A stretch of 64,000 nucleotides of DNA from Streptomyces fulvoviolaceus (lineage in GTDB: Bacteria; Actinomycetota; Actinomycetes; Streptomycetales; Streptomycetaceae): the NCBI RefSeq assembly GCF_000718165.1, contig NZ_JOEY01000042.1:29312-93311 (forward strand), given 5' to 3'. The notes under the pieces are model-generated. The model saw only the letters and a program-made list of their open reading frames with translations, had not been told where the DNA came from and did not search any database. The translations under genes and the position numbers were made by a program. Shown here piece after piece: positions 39,122 through 49,314 of the stretch (position 1 is its first letter; the number at the start of each line of letters is the position of its first letter).

Positions 39122-39551
39122 CAACGTGTCACTCCCCACCGCCGGCAGACCTCTCGCCTCGTGCCCGTAGAACGGGCTTCCCACTGGCTGCCCGGCTTGC
39201 GCTGTTTTACGCCGCCCGGTTGCGGGATGCGGCTCCTGTGGCCGATTCCGCCCCCATTTCCCGAAGACAAGGACGAACGAGACGTCCTCAAGATTCCCGA
39301 AAGGCACAGGAGAAGCGCAAAATTCCGGCCAACTGGCCGACCGGTCCGATCGGATCCGGTCCGACGGTCGTCGTCGCACGGCAGGAGGCAATCTCCCGCA
39401 ATGGCCGGACAACTCCCCATGTCTCGCCGCCGGCGCGGAAGTTCAGCCTCCGGACGGCTCTTCGAGTTACCTGTGCGTCAGTAGTAGGCTCGCGACGTTT
39501 GTTGACGTACATGTGTACCCCCGGCCGGCGGGGGTCCAGCTGGGGGAGGCC
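39122..39551. promoter_or_regulatory. Upstream region of the conservon
   Basis: Two tandem copies of CCGGTCCGA occur at 39341-39370 (15-base spacing). GTACATGTGTAC (39507-39518) is a near-continuous inverted repeat, directly followed by a CCCCC/GGGGG stem (39518-39534) a few bases before the cvnA ribosome site at 39541-39548. The stem could limit translation of cvnA. No gene was seen in this stretch. Confidence 0.4.
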
Positions 39552-42416
39552 ATGCGCTTTCGCGGGAAGTCGATCCGCCGGAAGATCGTGGCGCTGCTTC
39601 TCGTGCCGCTGGTGTCCCTGGTCGCGGTCTGGGGCTTCGCCACGGCACTCACGGGCCGGGAAGTCGCCCAGCTGTTCCAGGTGTCTGCCGTCGTCGAGAA
39701 GCTCGGTTACCCCACCGAGGACACCGTCCGTGTCCTCCAGCAGGAACGCCGCCAGACCCTCGTCTACCTCGCCGACCCACGGGCGTCGGACGCGCTGTCC
39801 GCACTGCGCAGCACGCGGGACGCCACCGACGAAGCCATCGTCAAGGTCCGCAAGAACGCGCAGAATCCCGATGTCCGTGACGGACTGGACCCGGACGACG
39901 ACGAACGCCTCACCGCCGTCCTGGACGCCTTCGACGGCATCGACTCGCTGCGGCGCACCGTCGAGGAGGGCACGGTCTCCCGCGCTGCGGCCCTCAACTT
40001 GTACAACCGTCTCGTCGACCCCTGCTACGCCCTGCTGGCGACCCTGGACGGCGTCGACAGCGTGCAGTTGGACAAGCAGGCCCGGGCTCTGGTGAACCTC
40101 ACCCGCGCCCGCGAGCTGCTCTCCCGCGAGGACGCCCTGCTCGGCTCCGCCCTGGTGGTCGGGAAGCTCTCCCGCGAGGAGATCCGTGACGTCTCCGACC
40201 TCGTAGCCCAGCGCACCATGATGTACGACATCAGCCTGCCGGTGCTGCCGCCGTCGGAGCGCGAACGCTTCCAGAGCTTCTGGAAGAACGCCGGCACCGC
40301 TCCACTGCGCTCGGCCGAGCAGGCCGTCGTCAACACCGACCCCGGCACGAGCGGCACCGTCAGCGCCAAGAGCTGGGACGCCGCCGCCGGGAGCGTGCTC
40401 GACGAGCTCGCCACGCTCGACGACCAGGCGGGCGACCGCTATCAGGACCGTGTCCGCCCGGACGCGATGAACGTCATCGTGAAGGCGGCGGTCGTCGGCG
40501 TCCTCGGCCTCGCCGCCCTGCTCTTCTCGCTGTTCCTGTCCGTACGCGTCGGCCGCGCCCTCATCCGCGACCTGCGGCAACTGCGTCTGGACGCCCACGA
40601 GGCCTCCGGCGTACGACTGCCCAGCGTGATGCGCCGCCTCTCCGTGGGCGAGCAGGTCGACGTGGAGACCGAGGTCCCGCGTCTGGAGTTCGACAGGAAC
40701 GAGATCGGCGAGGTCGGCCAGGCACTCAACACCCTGCAGCGCGCCGCCGTCGAGGCCGCCGTCAAACAGGCCGAGCTCCGGGACGGTGTCTCCGAGGTCT
40801 TCGTGAACCTCGCCCGCCGCAGCCAGGTCCTCCTGCACAAGCAGCTCACACTGCTCGACACCATGGAGCGCCGGACCGAGGACACCGACGAACTCGCCGA
40901 CCTGTTCCGCCTCGACCACCTGACCACCCGCATGCGCCGACACGCCGAGGGCCTGGTGATCCTCTCCGGGGCCGCCCCCTCCCGGCAGTGGCGCAAGCCC
41001 GTCCAGCTCATGGACGTCGTACGCGCCGCCGTCGCCGAGGTCGAGGACTACGAGCGCATCGAGGTCCGCAGGCTGCCCAGGGTCGCCGTCACCGGTCCGG
41101 CCGTCGCGGACCTCACCCATCTCGTGGCCGAACTCCTGGAGAACGCCACGGTGTTCTCGCCGCCGCACACCGCCGTCCAGGTCGTGGGCGAGCGGGTCGC
41201 CAACGGCTTCACCCTGGAGATCCACGACCGTGGCCTCGGCATGGCCGCCGACGCACTCCTGGACGCCAATCTCCGGCTCGCCGAGACCCCGGAGTTCGAG
41301 CTGTCCGACACCGACCGGCTGGGCCTGTTCGTGGTCAGCCGGCTCGCTCAGCGGCAGAACGTCCGGGTCTCGCTGCAGCCGTCGCCGTACGGCGGCACCA
41401 CGGCCGTCGTGTTCATCCCCGACTCGCTGCTGACCGACGACATCCCCGACACCAACGGCATCGGCTTCCGCCTCGACCGGCCCCAGCCCTCGAAGGAGGC
41501 CGAGCTGGAGGAGGCCCGCCGCGCCGCGCTCTCCCAGATACCGGCGCAGCTGCCGGGCCTGCCCGCGGCCCTGCTGGACGGTCCGGTCGAACTGGAGGCT
41601 CCCGTCGACCTGGACGCCCTGGAGGACTTCCCGGGCGCGCTGGACGACGAGGACAGCGAACGTGGCGGACTGTTCCGCCCACGCCGCTCCATCGCCCAGG
41701 TGGAGGAGGGGACGTCGGGCCGGCGCGACGGCCTGGACGCCGAGTCCACCGGCGACGACCATCCGAACGCCCCGGTGCCGCTGGCCCGCCGCCACACCCC
41801 CAAGCTGGTCAGCTCGCACGGCCGCCCGGTCACCGACGAGCGGCCGAGGCGGGACGAGCCGGACGAGGTTCCGACGGCGGGCCCGGGCGCGACGCGCTCG
41901 CAGGCGCCGCCGCCGCTGCCGAATCGCCGCCGTGGTGCGGCGCCCCTGCGCCGCGGGACCGACGTGGCCGACCGGCTCGGCGAGTTCACCGAGTCCCCGG
42001 CGACCCCGTCGTCGGCGGCACCGGGCCGCGAACTCGGCGAGCCGTCCGGGGCCCCCGCCCTCCCCAGGCGCACCCGGCGGGCCGAGATCGCGTCGAGCGG
42101 CTCGGTCGACGAGGCGCGGAGTTCCTCCGGGGACTCGGCCCGCAGTGCCGGTTTCGGCCCGCAGGAGACCGGCTCCGGCAACGCACCGCTGCCCCGACGG
42201 GTACGGCAGGCCAACCTGGCCCCCCAACTCAAGCAGAGCCCCGAGCCGCGTACCGCCGACCCGGCGGAGTCCGCCGAGCGGGACGCCGACGAGGTACGCA
42301 GCCGTATGGCCTCGCTCCAGCGCGGCTGGCAGCGCGGCCGCGAGGAGAACGCCGCGAGCGACGACGCGCCCGGCGGCGCAGCACCACATCGAACGACTAA
42401 GGGGGACGGTCGATGA
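39552..42416 (+). CDS. Conservon sensor histidine kinase-like protein CvnA
   Basis: 954-residue membrane sensor. Helix 1 (about 12-34), an extracellular nitrate/nitrite-sensor-like (NIT) helical domain (about 50-290), helix 2 (about 305-330), a HAMP-like segment, then a HATPase domain with LLENATVFSPP (about 525), DRGLGM (about 560) and GLFVVSRLA (about 592). The dimerisation/histidine box is degenerate, as is usual for CvnA proteins. The last 300 residues are proline/arginine-rich and disordered. With CvnB-D it forms a membrane-associated GTPase signalling complex in known systems. RBS GGGGGAGG precedes the ATG. Confidence 0.92.
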   Translation: MRFRGKSIRRKIVALLLVPLVSLVAVWGFATALTGREVAQLFQVSAVVEKLGYPTEDTVRVLQQERRQTLVYLADPRASDALSALRSTRDATDEAIVKVRKNAQNPDVRDGLDPDDDERLTAVLDAFDGIDSLRRTVEEGTVSRAAALNLYNRLVDPCYALLATLDGVDSVQLDKQARALVNLTRARELLSREDALLGSALVVGKLSREEIRDVSDLVAQRTMMYDISLPVLPPSERERFQSFWKNAGTAPLRSAEQAVVNTDPGTSGTVSAKSWDAAAGSVLDELATLDDQAGDRYQDRVRPDAMNVIVKAAVVGVLGLAALLFSLFLSVRVGRALIRDLRQLRLDAHEASGVRLPSVMRRLSVGEQVDVETEVPRLEFDRNEIGEVGQALNTLQRAAVEAAVKQAELRDGVSEVFVNLARRSQVLLHKQLTLLDTMERRTEDTDELADLFRLDHLTTRMRRHAEGLVILSGAAPSRQWRKPVQLMDVVRAAVAEVEDYERIEVRRLPRVAVTGPAVADLTHLVAELLENATVFSPPHTAVQVVGERVANGFTLEIHDRGLGMAADALLDANLRLAETPEFELSDTDRLGLFVVSRLAQRQNVRVSLQPSPYGGTTAVVFIPDSLLTDDIPDTNGIGFRLDRPQPSKEAELEEARRAALSQIPAQLPGLPAALLDGPVELEAPVDLDALEDFPGALDDEDSERGGLFRPRRSIAQVEEGTSGRRDGLDAESTGDDHPNAPVPLARRHTPKLVSSHGRPVTDERPRRDEPDEVPTAGPGATRSQAPPPLPNRRRGAAPLRRGTDVADRLGEFTESPATPSSAAPGRELGEPSGAPALPRRTRRAEIASSGSVDEARSSSGDSARSAGFGPQETGSGNAPLPRRVRQANLAPQLKQSPEPRTADPAESAERDADEVRSRMASLQRGWQRGREENAASDDAPGGAAPHRTTKGDGR

Positions 42417-42850
42417 CCGCACCGAAGGCGACCGGCCACACAGCGGGTAACAACAACGGCGAGCTCAACTGGCTGCTCGACGACCTGGTGGACCGCGTCG
42501 CGAGCATCCGCAAGGCCCTCGTGCTCTCCGGCGACGGCCTGCCGACGGGAGTGTCCCAGGACCTCACCCGGGAGGACAGCGAGCACCTGGCCGCCGTCGC
42601 CTCCGGGTTTCACAGCCTCGCCAAGGGCGTGGGCCGGCATTTCGAGGCGGGCAACGTCCGGCAGACGGTCGTCGAGCTCGACGACGCCTTCCTGTTCGTG
42701 ACGGCCGCCGGCGACGGCAGCTGCCTGGCCGTTCTCTCGGACGCCGACTCGGACGTCGGCCTGGTCGCGTACGAGATGACGCTCCTGGTCAAGCGAGTCG
42801 GTGTGCATCTGGCCGCCGCTCCGCGCACCGATCTGCCTCAGGGCGGGTAG
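42413..42850 (+). CDS. Conservon Roadblock/LC7-domain protein CvnB
   Basis: 145-residue Roadblock/LC7 protein (LNWLLDDLVDRVASIRKALVLSGDGLPTGVS; DAFLFVTAAGDGSCLAVLSDADSDVGLVAYEMTLLVKRV). In conservons it binds the small GTPase and acts as regulator or GTPase-activating partner. Start overlaps cvnA (ATGA at 42413-42416). Confidence 0.93.
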   Translation: MTAPKATGHTAGNNNGELNWLLDDLVDRVASIRKALVLSGDGLPTGVSQDLTREDSEHLAAVASGFHSLAKGVGRHFEAGNVRQTVVELDDAFLFVTAAGDGSCLAVLSDADSDVGLVAYEMTLLVKRVGVHLAAAPRTDLPQGG

Positions 42851-42859
42851 TGGGATGAC

Positions 42860-43255
42860 ATGAGCACAGACGGTCAGGGAAGTAGCCACTGGTTCGACGA
42901 CGAGGCCGGACCGGTCGTCCGTCCGTACGCCATGACGCGCGGCCGCACCACCAGTGCGGCCCAGCACCGCCTCGACCTCATCGCGGTGGTCGTCACGGAA
43001 CCCCAGGCGGACGACCCGGAAGGCGACCACTCGCTGTCCCCGGAGCACGTGGACATCGTCGACCTGTGCCGCGAGGCCCCGCAGTCGGTCGCCGAGCTGT
43101 CCTCCGAACTCGACCTGCCCATCGGGGTGGTGCGGGTCCTCATAGGCGACCTCGTGGCCGCGGAGTTCGTCCATGTGAACCGGCCCGTGCCCCCTGCCGA
43201 ACTGCCGGACGAGAGCATTCTGCGGGACGTGATCAGCGGCCTCAGGGCGCTGTGA
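42860..43255 (+). CDS. Conservon DUF742 protein CvnC
   Basis: 131-residue DUF742 protein with the family start WFDDEAGPVVRPYAMTRGRT and a C-terminal winged-helix-like part (EAPQSVAELSSELDLPIGVVRVLIGDLVAAEFV). Component of the conservon signalling complex. It follows cvnB by nine bases. In ordinary conservons cvnD follows almost at once; here a hairpin and an unrelated gene intervene. Confidence 0.93.
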   Translation: MSTDGQGSSHWFDDEAGPVVRPYAMTRGRTTSAAQHRLDLIAVVVTEPQADDPEGDHSLSPEHVDIVDLCREAPQSVAELSSELDLPIGVVRVLIGDLVAAEFVHVNRPVPPAELPDESILRDVISGLRAL

Positions 43256-43309
43256 TCGACGTCCGCCCCTAGGGGAGCCGGCGCGCCTCCTGGTCGCGCC
43301 TTCGCCGAG

Positions 43310-43327
43310 CAGCGCCCCGTGGCGCTG
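43310..43327 (+). terminator. Hairpin downstream of cvnC
   Basis: Arms CAGCGCC and GGCGCTG around a CCGT tetraloop, 54 bases past the cvnC stop, with a smaller CCCCTAGGGG palindrome at 43266-43275. Likely limits cvnABC read-through. Confidence 0.5.
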
Positions 43328-43353
43328 ACCGGGCACGGGAACAGCCCTGCCGA

Positions 43354-43359
43354 TATGAT
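43354..43359 (+). promoter_or_regulatory. -10 element (TATGAT) for the oxoprolinase-family gene
   Basis: TATGAT is close to the ideal -10 sequence and lies about 85 bases before the GTG start. The -35 is unclear. It suggests that this gene has its own promoter within the conservon. Confidence 0.45.
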
Positions 43360-43444
43360 CTGACCCATCGTCGACGACCATCTGCAGAAGGTCGGCCACC
43401 AGCCTGCAGATACGGTTCCGAGCAGTGCGATCGGGGAGACGGAC

Positions 43445-46400
43445 GTGACGACAGGCTGGCAGTTCTGGGTCGACCGAGGCGGCACCTTCACCGACATCGT
43501 CGCGCGACGCCCGGACGGCCGCCTGCTCACACACAAACTGCTGTCGGACAACCCGGCGCGCTACGCCGACGCGGCGGTCGCGGGCGTACGGGAACTCCTG
43601 GACCGCTCCCAGGACCCCGTCGACGCCGTACGCATGGGGACCACCGTCGCCACCAACGCCCTCCTGGAACGCAAGGGCGAGCGCACCCTCCTGATCGTCA
43701 CCCGCGGCTTCCGGGACGCGCTGCGCATCGCCTACCAGAACCGCCCCCACATCTTCGCCCGCCGCATCGAACTCCCCGAGCTGCTCTACGAACGGGTCGT
43801 GGAGGCCGACGAGCGCATCGCCGCCGACGGCACTGTCCTGCGCGCCCCAGACCTGGACGCCCTCACCGGTCCTCTTCAGCAGGCGTACGCCGACGGGGTC
43901 CGCGCGGTCGCCGTGGTCTGCATGCACAGTCATCTCCACCCCGCCCACGAGCAGGCGATCGGACAGCTCGCCGCGCGCATCGGCTTCCCGCAGATCTCGC
44001 TCTCCAGTGAGGTCAGCCCGCTGATGAAACTCGTCCCGCGCGGGGACACCGCCGTCGTCGACGCCTACCTGTCGCCCGTGCTGCGCCGCTACGTCCAGCA
44101 CGTCGCCGACGAACTCGAAGGCGTACGGCTGATGTTCATGCAGTCCAACGGCGGTCTCGCCGAAGCCGGCCAGTTCCGTGGCAAGGACGCCATCCTCTCC
44201 GGCCCGGCAGGCGGCATCGTCGGGATGGCCCGCATGTCGCAACTCGCCGGCTTCGATCGCGTCATCGGCTTCGACATGGGCGGTACCTCCACCGACGTCT
44301 CGCACTTCGCGGGCGAGTACGAACGCGTCTTCACCACGCAGATCGCCGGCGTCCGACTGCGTGCCCCCATGCTGGACATCCACACCGTCGCGGCCGGCGG
44401 CGGCTCGGTCCTGCACTTCGACGGCTCCCGCTACCGCGTAGGGCCGGACTCCGCGGGCGCGGACCCGGGTCCCGCCTGCTACCGCGGGGGCGGCCCGCTC
44501 GCCGTCACCGACGCCAACGTCATGCTCGGCCGCATCCAACCCGCCCACTTCCCCAAGGTGTTCGGCCCGGACGGCGACCAGCCCCTCGACGTCACTGTCG
44601 TCCACAAGCGCTTCGCCGCCCTCGCACGCGAGATCCGCGACCGCACCGGCGACGACCGCACCCCCGAGCAGGTCGCCGAGGGCTACCTGCAGATCGCCGT
44701 GTCCAACATCGCCAACGCCGTGAAGCGGATCTCCGTCCAGAAGGGCCACGACGTGACCCGCTACGCCCTCACCACCTTCGGTGGTGCGGGTGGACAGCAC
44801 GCGTGCATGGTCGCCGACTCGCTCGGCATCCGAACCGTCCTCGTGCCACCCATGGCCGGGGTCCTCTCCGCCCTCGGCATCGGCCTCGCCGACACCACGG
44901 CCATGCGCGAACAGTCCGTGGAGGCACCCCTGGAGGTCGCCGCCATGGCAGGCGTCCACAAGACCGCCGACGACCTGGAGAGCGCCGCCCGCGCCGAACT
45001 CCTCGCCGAGGACGTCCCCGAGGACCGCATCCGGGTCACCCGACGCGCCCAACTCCGCTACGACGGCACCGACACCACCCTCACCGTCGAGCTCACCGAG
45101 CCCGGCACGATGAAGCACGCCTTCGAGGAACGTCATCGCGCCACGTACTCCTTCACGCTCGACCGCCCGATCGTCGTGGAAGCCCTCTCCGTCGAAGCCA
45201 CCGGCATCACCGAACCCCCCGATCTCTCCGCCCTGGCCGTCTACCAGGGCCACCCGGCCGCGCCCGAGACCGTCCGCCTCCACACGGGCGGCACCTGGCG
45301 CGACGTACCCCTCCACCGCCGCGAGGACCTGCCCCCCGGCGACACGGTCACCGGCCCCGCGGTCATCACCGAGGCCAGTGCGACGACCGTCGTCGACGGC
45401 GGCTGGCGGGCCGCGACGACCGACGACGGGCATCTGGTCATGGAACGCGCGGCGATTACACAGAGTTCCGATCTCGGCACAGAAGCCGACCCGGTTCTGC
45501 TCGAGGTCTTCAACAACCTCTTCATGTCCATCGCCGAACAGATGGGCGCCCGCCTGGAGTCCACCGCCCAGTCCGTCAACATCAAGGAACGCCTGGACTT
45601 CTCCTGCGCCCTCTTCGACCCGGACGGAAACCTGGTGGCCAACGCCCCGCACATCCCCGTCCACCTGGGCTCGATGGGCACGAGCGTCAAGGAGGTCATC
45701 ACGCGGCGCGGCTCCGGAATGCGGCCGGGGGACACGTACGCGGTCAACGACCCGTACCACGGCGGAACGCACCTTCCCGACGTCACCGTGATCACTCCGG
45801 TGTTCGACACCCAGACCACGACGGACACGGAGAGTGACCCGGAGATCCTCTTCTACGTCGCCTCCCGCGGCCACCACGCAGAGATCGGCGGCATCGCCCC
45901 CGGCTCCATGCCCGCGAACAGCCGCACCATCGAGGAAGAAGGCATCCTCTTCGACAACTGGCTGCTCGCCGAGAACGGCCGCTTCCGCGAGGAGGAGACC
46001 CTCCGCCTGCTCACCGAGTCGCCCTACCCCTCGCGCAACCCGAAGACCAACCTCGCCGACCTGCGCGCCCAGATCGCCGCCAACCGCAAGGGCGTCGACG
46101 AAGTCGGCCGCATGATCGAGAACTTCGGCCTCGACGTCGTCCAGGCGTACATGAGGCACGTCCAGGACAACGCCGAGGAAGCCGTACGCCGAGTGATCGA
46201 CGCCCTCGTCGACGGCGAGTACGCCTACGAAACCGACTCGGGCGCCGTCATCCGGGTACACGTGCGCGTGGACCGCGAAAACCGTTCCGCCACCGTCGAC
46301 TTCACCGGTACGTCCCCCCAGCTGGCCAGCAACTTCAACGCTCCCTTCGCGGTCGTCAACGCGGCTGTCCTGTACGTCTTCCGCACCCTGGTCGACGACG

Positions 46401-47086
46401 ACATCCCGCTCAACGACGGCTGCCTGCGCCCGCTCGACATCGTCGTACCGCCGGGCTCGATGCTCGCGCCCGAGCCGCCCGCCGCCGTCGTCGCGGGCAA
46501 CGTGGAGACCTCGCAGGCGATCACCGGCGCCCTGTACGCGGCACTGGGCGTCCAGGCCGAGGGCTCCGGCACCATGAACAACGTCACCTTCGGCAACGCA
46601 CACCACCAGTACTACGAGACGGTCGCCTCGGGTTCCGGCGCGGGCGACGGCTTTCCCGGGGCGCCCGTCGTCCAGACCCACATGACCAACTCGCGGCTCA
46701 CCGACCCCGAGGTCCTGGAGTGGCGACTGCCCGTCCAGCTCGACGAGTTCGCCCTACGGCGGGGCAGCGGCGGCGCCGGACGGTGGCCCGGCGGGGACGG
46801 CGCCGTACGCCGCATCCGGTTCCACGAGGCCATGACCGTCTCCACGCTGTCCCAGCACCGCCGGGTCCCGCCGTACGGCATGGCGGGCGGCGAACCCGGC
46901 GCGCTGGGCGCCAACCGCGTGGAGCGCGCGGACGGCACGGTCACCGAACTCGGCGGAAGCGGCGCGGCCGACGTCGGCCCCGGCGACGTACTCGTCATCG
47001 AAACCCCTGGCGGTGGAGGCTACGGCCCACCGTCGTCCCACCCCCATCCAGCAGGAGAAGAGAGCAATGATCTTCGGGCGTTCTGA
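43445..47086 (+). CDS. HyuA-HyuB fusion, 5-oxoprolinase/hydantoinase family
   Basis: 1213-residue ATP-dependent amidohydrolase. Residues 1-670 are HyuA-like with [18 protein letters not shown] at the start, [15 protein letters not shown], and [13 protein letters not shown] (about 276-288). Residues 680-1213 are HyuB-like ([51 protein letters not shown]; GGGGYGPP near the end). Fusion length equals eukaryotic-type 5-oxoprolinase. It opens a 5-membered cyclic amide such as 5-oxoproline or a hydantoin. GGGGAG precedes the GTG. It is embedded between cvnC and cvnD, an unusual place. Confidence 0.9.
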   Translation: MTTGWQFWVDRGGTFTDIVARRPDGRLLTHKLLSDNPARYADAAVAGVRELLDRSQDPVDAVRMGTTVATNALLERKGERTLLIVTRGFRDALRIAYQNRPHIFARRIELPELLYERVVEADERIAADGTVLRAPDLDALTGPLQQAYADGVRAVAVVCMHSHLHPAHEQAIGQLAARIGFPQISLSSEVSPLMKLVPRGDTAVVDAYLSPVLRRYVQHVADELEGVRLMFMQSNGGLAEAGQFRGKDAILSGPAGGIVGMARMSQLAGFDRVIGFDMGGTSTDVSHFAGEYERVFTTQIAGVRLRAPMLDIHTVAAGGGSVLHFDGSRYRVGPDSAGADPGPACYRGGGPLAVTDANVMLGRIQPAHFPKVFGPDGDQPLDVTVVHKRFAALAREIRDRTGDDRTPEQVAEGYLQIAVSNIANAVKRISVQKGHDVTRYALTTFGGAGGQHACMVADSLGIRTVLVPPMAGVLSALGIGLADTTAMREQSVEAPLEVAAMAGVHKTADDLESAARAELLAEDVPEDRIRVTRRAQLRYDGTDTTLTVELTEPGTMKHAFEERHRATYSFTLDRPIVVEALSVEATGITEPPDLSALAVYQGHPAAPETVRLHTGGTWRDVPLHRREDLPPGDTVTGPAVITEASATTVVDGGWRAATTDDGHLVMERAAITQSSDLGTEADPVLLEVFNNLFMSIAEQMGARLESTAQSVNIKERLDFSCALFDPDGNLVANAPHIPVHLGSMGTSVKEVITRRGSGMRPGDTYAVNDPYHGGTHLPDVTVITPVFDTQTTTDTESDPEILFYVASRGHHAEIGGIAPGSMPANSRTIEEEGILFDNWLLAENGRFREEETLRLLTESPYPSRNPKTNLADLRAQIAANRKGVDEVGRMIENFGLDVVQAYMRHVQDNAEEAVRRVIDALVDGEYAYETDSGAVIRVHVRVDRENRSATVDFTGTSPQLASNFNAPFAVVNAAVLYVFRTLVDDDIPLNDGCLRPLDIVVPPGSMLAPEPPAAVVAGNVETSQAITGALYAALGVQAEGSGTMNNVTFGNAHHQYYETVASGSGAGDGFPGAPVVQTHMTNSRLTDPEVLEWRLPVQLDEFALRRGSGGAGRWPGGDGAVRRIRFHEAMTVSTLSQHRRVPPYGMAGGEPGALGANRVERADGTVTELGGSGAADVGPGDVLVIETPGGGGYGPPSSHPHPAGEESNDLRAF

Positions 47087-47669
47087 GCGCGGCAAGCCCC
47101 GGGTCGAGCCCGTCACGTTCAAGATCCTGGTGGCCGGCGGCTTCGGCGTGGGCAAGACGACCCTGGTCGGCGCGGTCAGCGAGATCAGGCCGCTGCGCAC
47201 CGAGGAACTGCTGACCGAGGCCGGCCGCCCGGTCGACGACACGAGTGGCGTGGAGGGCAAGCACACCACCACCGTGGCCATGGACTTCGGCCGCATCACG
47301 CTCCGCGAGGACCTGGTGCTGTACCTCTTCGGCACGCCGGGCCAGGAGCGGTTCTGGTTCATGTGGGACGAGCTCTCCGAAGGCGCGCTCGGTGCCGTCG
47401 TGCTCGCCGACACCCGCCGCCTGGAGGACTGCTTCGCCGCCGTCGATTACTTCGAGCGGCGTTCCATACCGTTCGTCGTCGGCGTCAACTGCTTCGAGCG
47501 GTCCGCCCGTTACCCGGTGGAGGACGTCCGCCAGGCCCTCGACCTCGCCGAGGACGTACCGCTCGTGCTGTGCGACGCCCGCGACCGGGAGTCGGTCAAG
47601 GAGGTCCTCGTCGGCGTCGTCCAGCACGCGATGTCGTATGCGGCGCGCCGCCAGTCCGTCACCACCTGA
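47067..47669 (+). CDS. Conservon small GTPase CvnD
   Basis: 200-residue Ras-like ATP/GTP-binding protein: P-loop [10 protein letters not shown], switch region [24 protein letters not shown] (G3), and GVNCFE in place of the usual NKxD specificity motif, as in other CvnD proteins. It works with CvnABC. The ATG at 47067 follows AGGAG and lies 20 bases inside the oxoprolinase gene, so that its ribosome site is within the latter's coding sequence. No separate promoter is evident; expression probably depends on the oxoprolinase transcript. Confidence 0.93.
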   Translation: MIFGRSERGKPRVEPVTFKILVAGGFGVGKTTLVGAVSEIRPLRTEELLTEAGRPVDDTSGVEGKHTTTVAMDFGRITLREDLVLYLFGTPGQERFWFMWDELSEGALGAVVLADTRRLEDCFAAVDYFERRSIPFVVGVNCFERSARYPVEDVRQALDLAEDVPLVLCDARDRESVKEVLVGVVQHAMSYAARRQSVTT

Positions 47670-47682
47670 GCCACGCGCACGA

Positions 47683-47710
47683 CCCGTACCCCCGCCGACA
47701 GGGGTACGGG
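47683..47710. terminator. Bidirectional terminator between cvnD and glpK
   Basis: Perfect 10-bp arms CCCGTACCCC (47683-47692) and GGGGTACGGG (47701-47710) with an 8-base loop, between convergent stops. Confidence 0.8.
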
Positions 47711-47744
47711 CCGCGGTCCACGGCTCACGCACGCGCGCGTGTGC

Positions 47745-49256
47745 CTAGTTCTGGCCGTCCTCCTCCCAGCCGAAGCTCTTCTCCACGGCCTTGCGCCAGT
47801 TGTGGTACTGGCGGTCACGGACGGACGCGTCCATGGAGGGCGTCCACTCGACGTCCTTCTGCCAGTGGGACTTCAGCTCGTCGAGGTCGTTCCACACGCC
47901 GGTGGCGAGCCCGGCCGCGTAGGCGGCGCCCAGGCACGTCGTCTCGGAGACCTTGGGCCGGACCACCGGGACGTCCAGCACGTCCGCCTGGTGCTGCATG
48001 AGCAGGTTGTTCTTGGTCATGCCACCGTCCACCTTCAGGGTGGTGATGTGCACCCCGGAGTCCTGGTACATGGCGTCCACGACCTCGCGGGTCTGCCAGC
48101 TCGTCGCCTCGAGCACGGCCCGGGCGAGGTGCGCCTTGGTGACGTACCGCGTCAGACCCGTGATGACCCCGCGCGCGTCGGAGCGCCAGTACGGCGCGAA
48201 CAGGCCGGAGAAGGCGGGCACGATGTAGGCGCCGCCATTGTCGTCGACACTTGCCGCCAAGGTCTCGATCTCGTCGGCGGTACGGATGATGCCGAGCTGG
48301 TCGCGGAACCACTGGACGAGGGCGCCCGTGATGGCGATGGACCCCTCCAGGCAGTAGACCGGCGCCTCACTGCCGATCTTGTAGCCCATGGTCGTGAGCA
48401 GCCCGTTCTTCGAGGGCACCGGCCGGTTGCCCGTGTTGAGCAGCAGGAAGCTCCCCGTGCCGTACGTGTTCTTCGCCGTCCCCACGTCGTAGCAGGCCTG
48501 CCCGAACACGGCCGCCTGCTGGTCGCCCAGCGCGGACGCGACCGGTACGCCGGCGAGTTGGCCGACAGCCGTGCCGTACACCTCGGCGGACGACCTGATC
48601 TCGGGCAGGACGGCCTCGGGCACGTTCATCGCGGAGAGGATGGACGGCTCCCATTGGAGGGACTCCAGGTTCATCAGCATGGTCCGCCCGGCGTTGGTCA
48701 CGTCGGTGACGTGCTGTCCGCCGTCCGTGCCGCCGGTGAGGTTCCAGATCAGCCAGGAGTCGATGGTGCCGAAGGCGATCTCGCCGTTCTCGGCACGCGC
48801 GCGTAGGCCCGGCACGTTGTCGAGCAGCCAGGCCGCCTTGGGACCGGAGAAGTAGGTGGCGAGCGGCAGTCCGGTCTGTTCGCGGAAACGGTCCTGCCCG
48901 TCCGAGCCGCCGAGTTGGTTGGTGAGCGCCGCGGTGCGCGTGTCCTGCCACACGATCGCGTTGTGCACGGGCTTGCCCGTGGCGCGGTCCCACAGGACCG
49001 TCGTCTCCCGCTGGTTGGTGATGCCGAGCGCGCTGAGCTGGTCGGCGCGCAGCCCGGCCTTGGCTATCGCTCCGGCGACCACCGCCTGCACCTTGGACCA
49101 GATCTCGGTGGCGTCGTGCTCCACCCAGCCGGGCTTGGGGAAGATCTGGCGGTGCTCGCGCTGGTCGACGGCGACGATCGCACCGTCCTGGTTGAAGATG
49201 ATGCAGCGGCTGGAAGTAGTGCCCTGGTCGATGGCGGCGACGAACTTGTCCGTCAT
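47745..49256 (-). CDS. glpK: Glycerol kinase
   Basis: 503-residue FGGY-family kinase that phosphorylates glycerol to glycerol-3-phosphate. Clear signatures: [18 protein letters not shown] at the N-terminus, [56 protein letters not shown], and the C-terminal [20 protein letters not shown]. Full length. It lies 40 bases downstream of glpF and is presumably co-transcribed. No glycerol-3-phosphate dehydrogenase gene or gylR-type regulator is adjacent. Confidence 0.97.
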   Translation of the reverse strand: MTDKFVAAIDQGTTSSRCIIFNQDGAIVAVDQREHRQIFPKPGWVEHDATEIWSKVQAVVAGAIAKAGLRADQLSALGITNQRETTVLWDRATGKPVHNAIVWQDTRTAALTNQLGGSDGQDRFREQTGLPLATYFSGPKAAWLLDNVPGLRARAENGEIAFGTIDSWLIWNLTGGTDGGQHVTDVTNAGRTMLMNLESLQWEPSILSAMNVPEAVLPEIRSSAEVYGTAVGQLAGVPVASALGDQQAAVFGQACYDVGTAKNTYGTGSFLLLNTGNRPVPSKNGLLTTMGYKIGSEAPVYCLEGSIAITGALVQWFRDQLGIIRTADEIETLAASVDDNGGAYIVPAFSGLFAPYWRSDARGVITGLTRYVTKAHLARAVLEATSWQTREVVDAMYQDSGVHITTLKVDGGMTKNNLLMQHQADVLDVPVVRPKVSETTCLGAAYAAGLATGVWNDLDELKSHWQKDVEWTPSMDASVRDRQYHNWRKAVEKSFGWEEDGQN

Positions 49257-49278
49257 GACGTCCCCTTCGTCGGTTCCT

Positions 49279-49314
49279 TCAGAAGGCTGCGTTGGATCAG
49301 AAGGCTGCGTTGAA
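49279..49314. repeat. 18-bp tandem duplication at the glpF 3' end
   Basis: Two adjacent 18-bp units (49279-49296 and 49297-49314) starting TCAGAAGGCTGCGTTG differ at one base. On the minus strand the second encodes the final FNAAF-stop of GlpF; the first repeats it after the stop as SNAAF-stop. Confidence 0.8.

Noticed and set aside
41348..46681. A 5.3-kb minus-strand open frame across cvnA, cvnB, cvnC and the oxoprolinase gene
   Set aside because: Spans four real plus-strand genes with clear domains; composition is artefactual.
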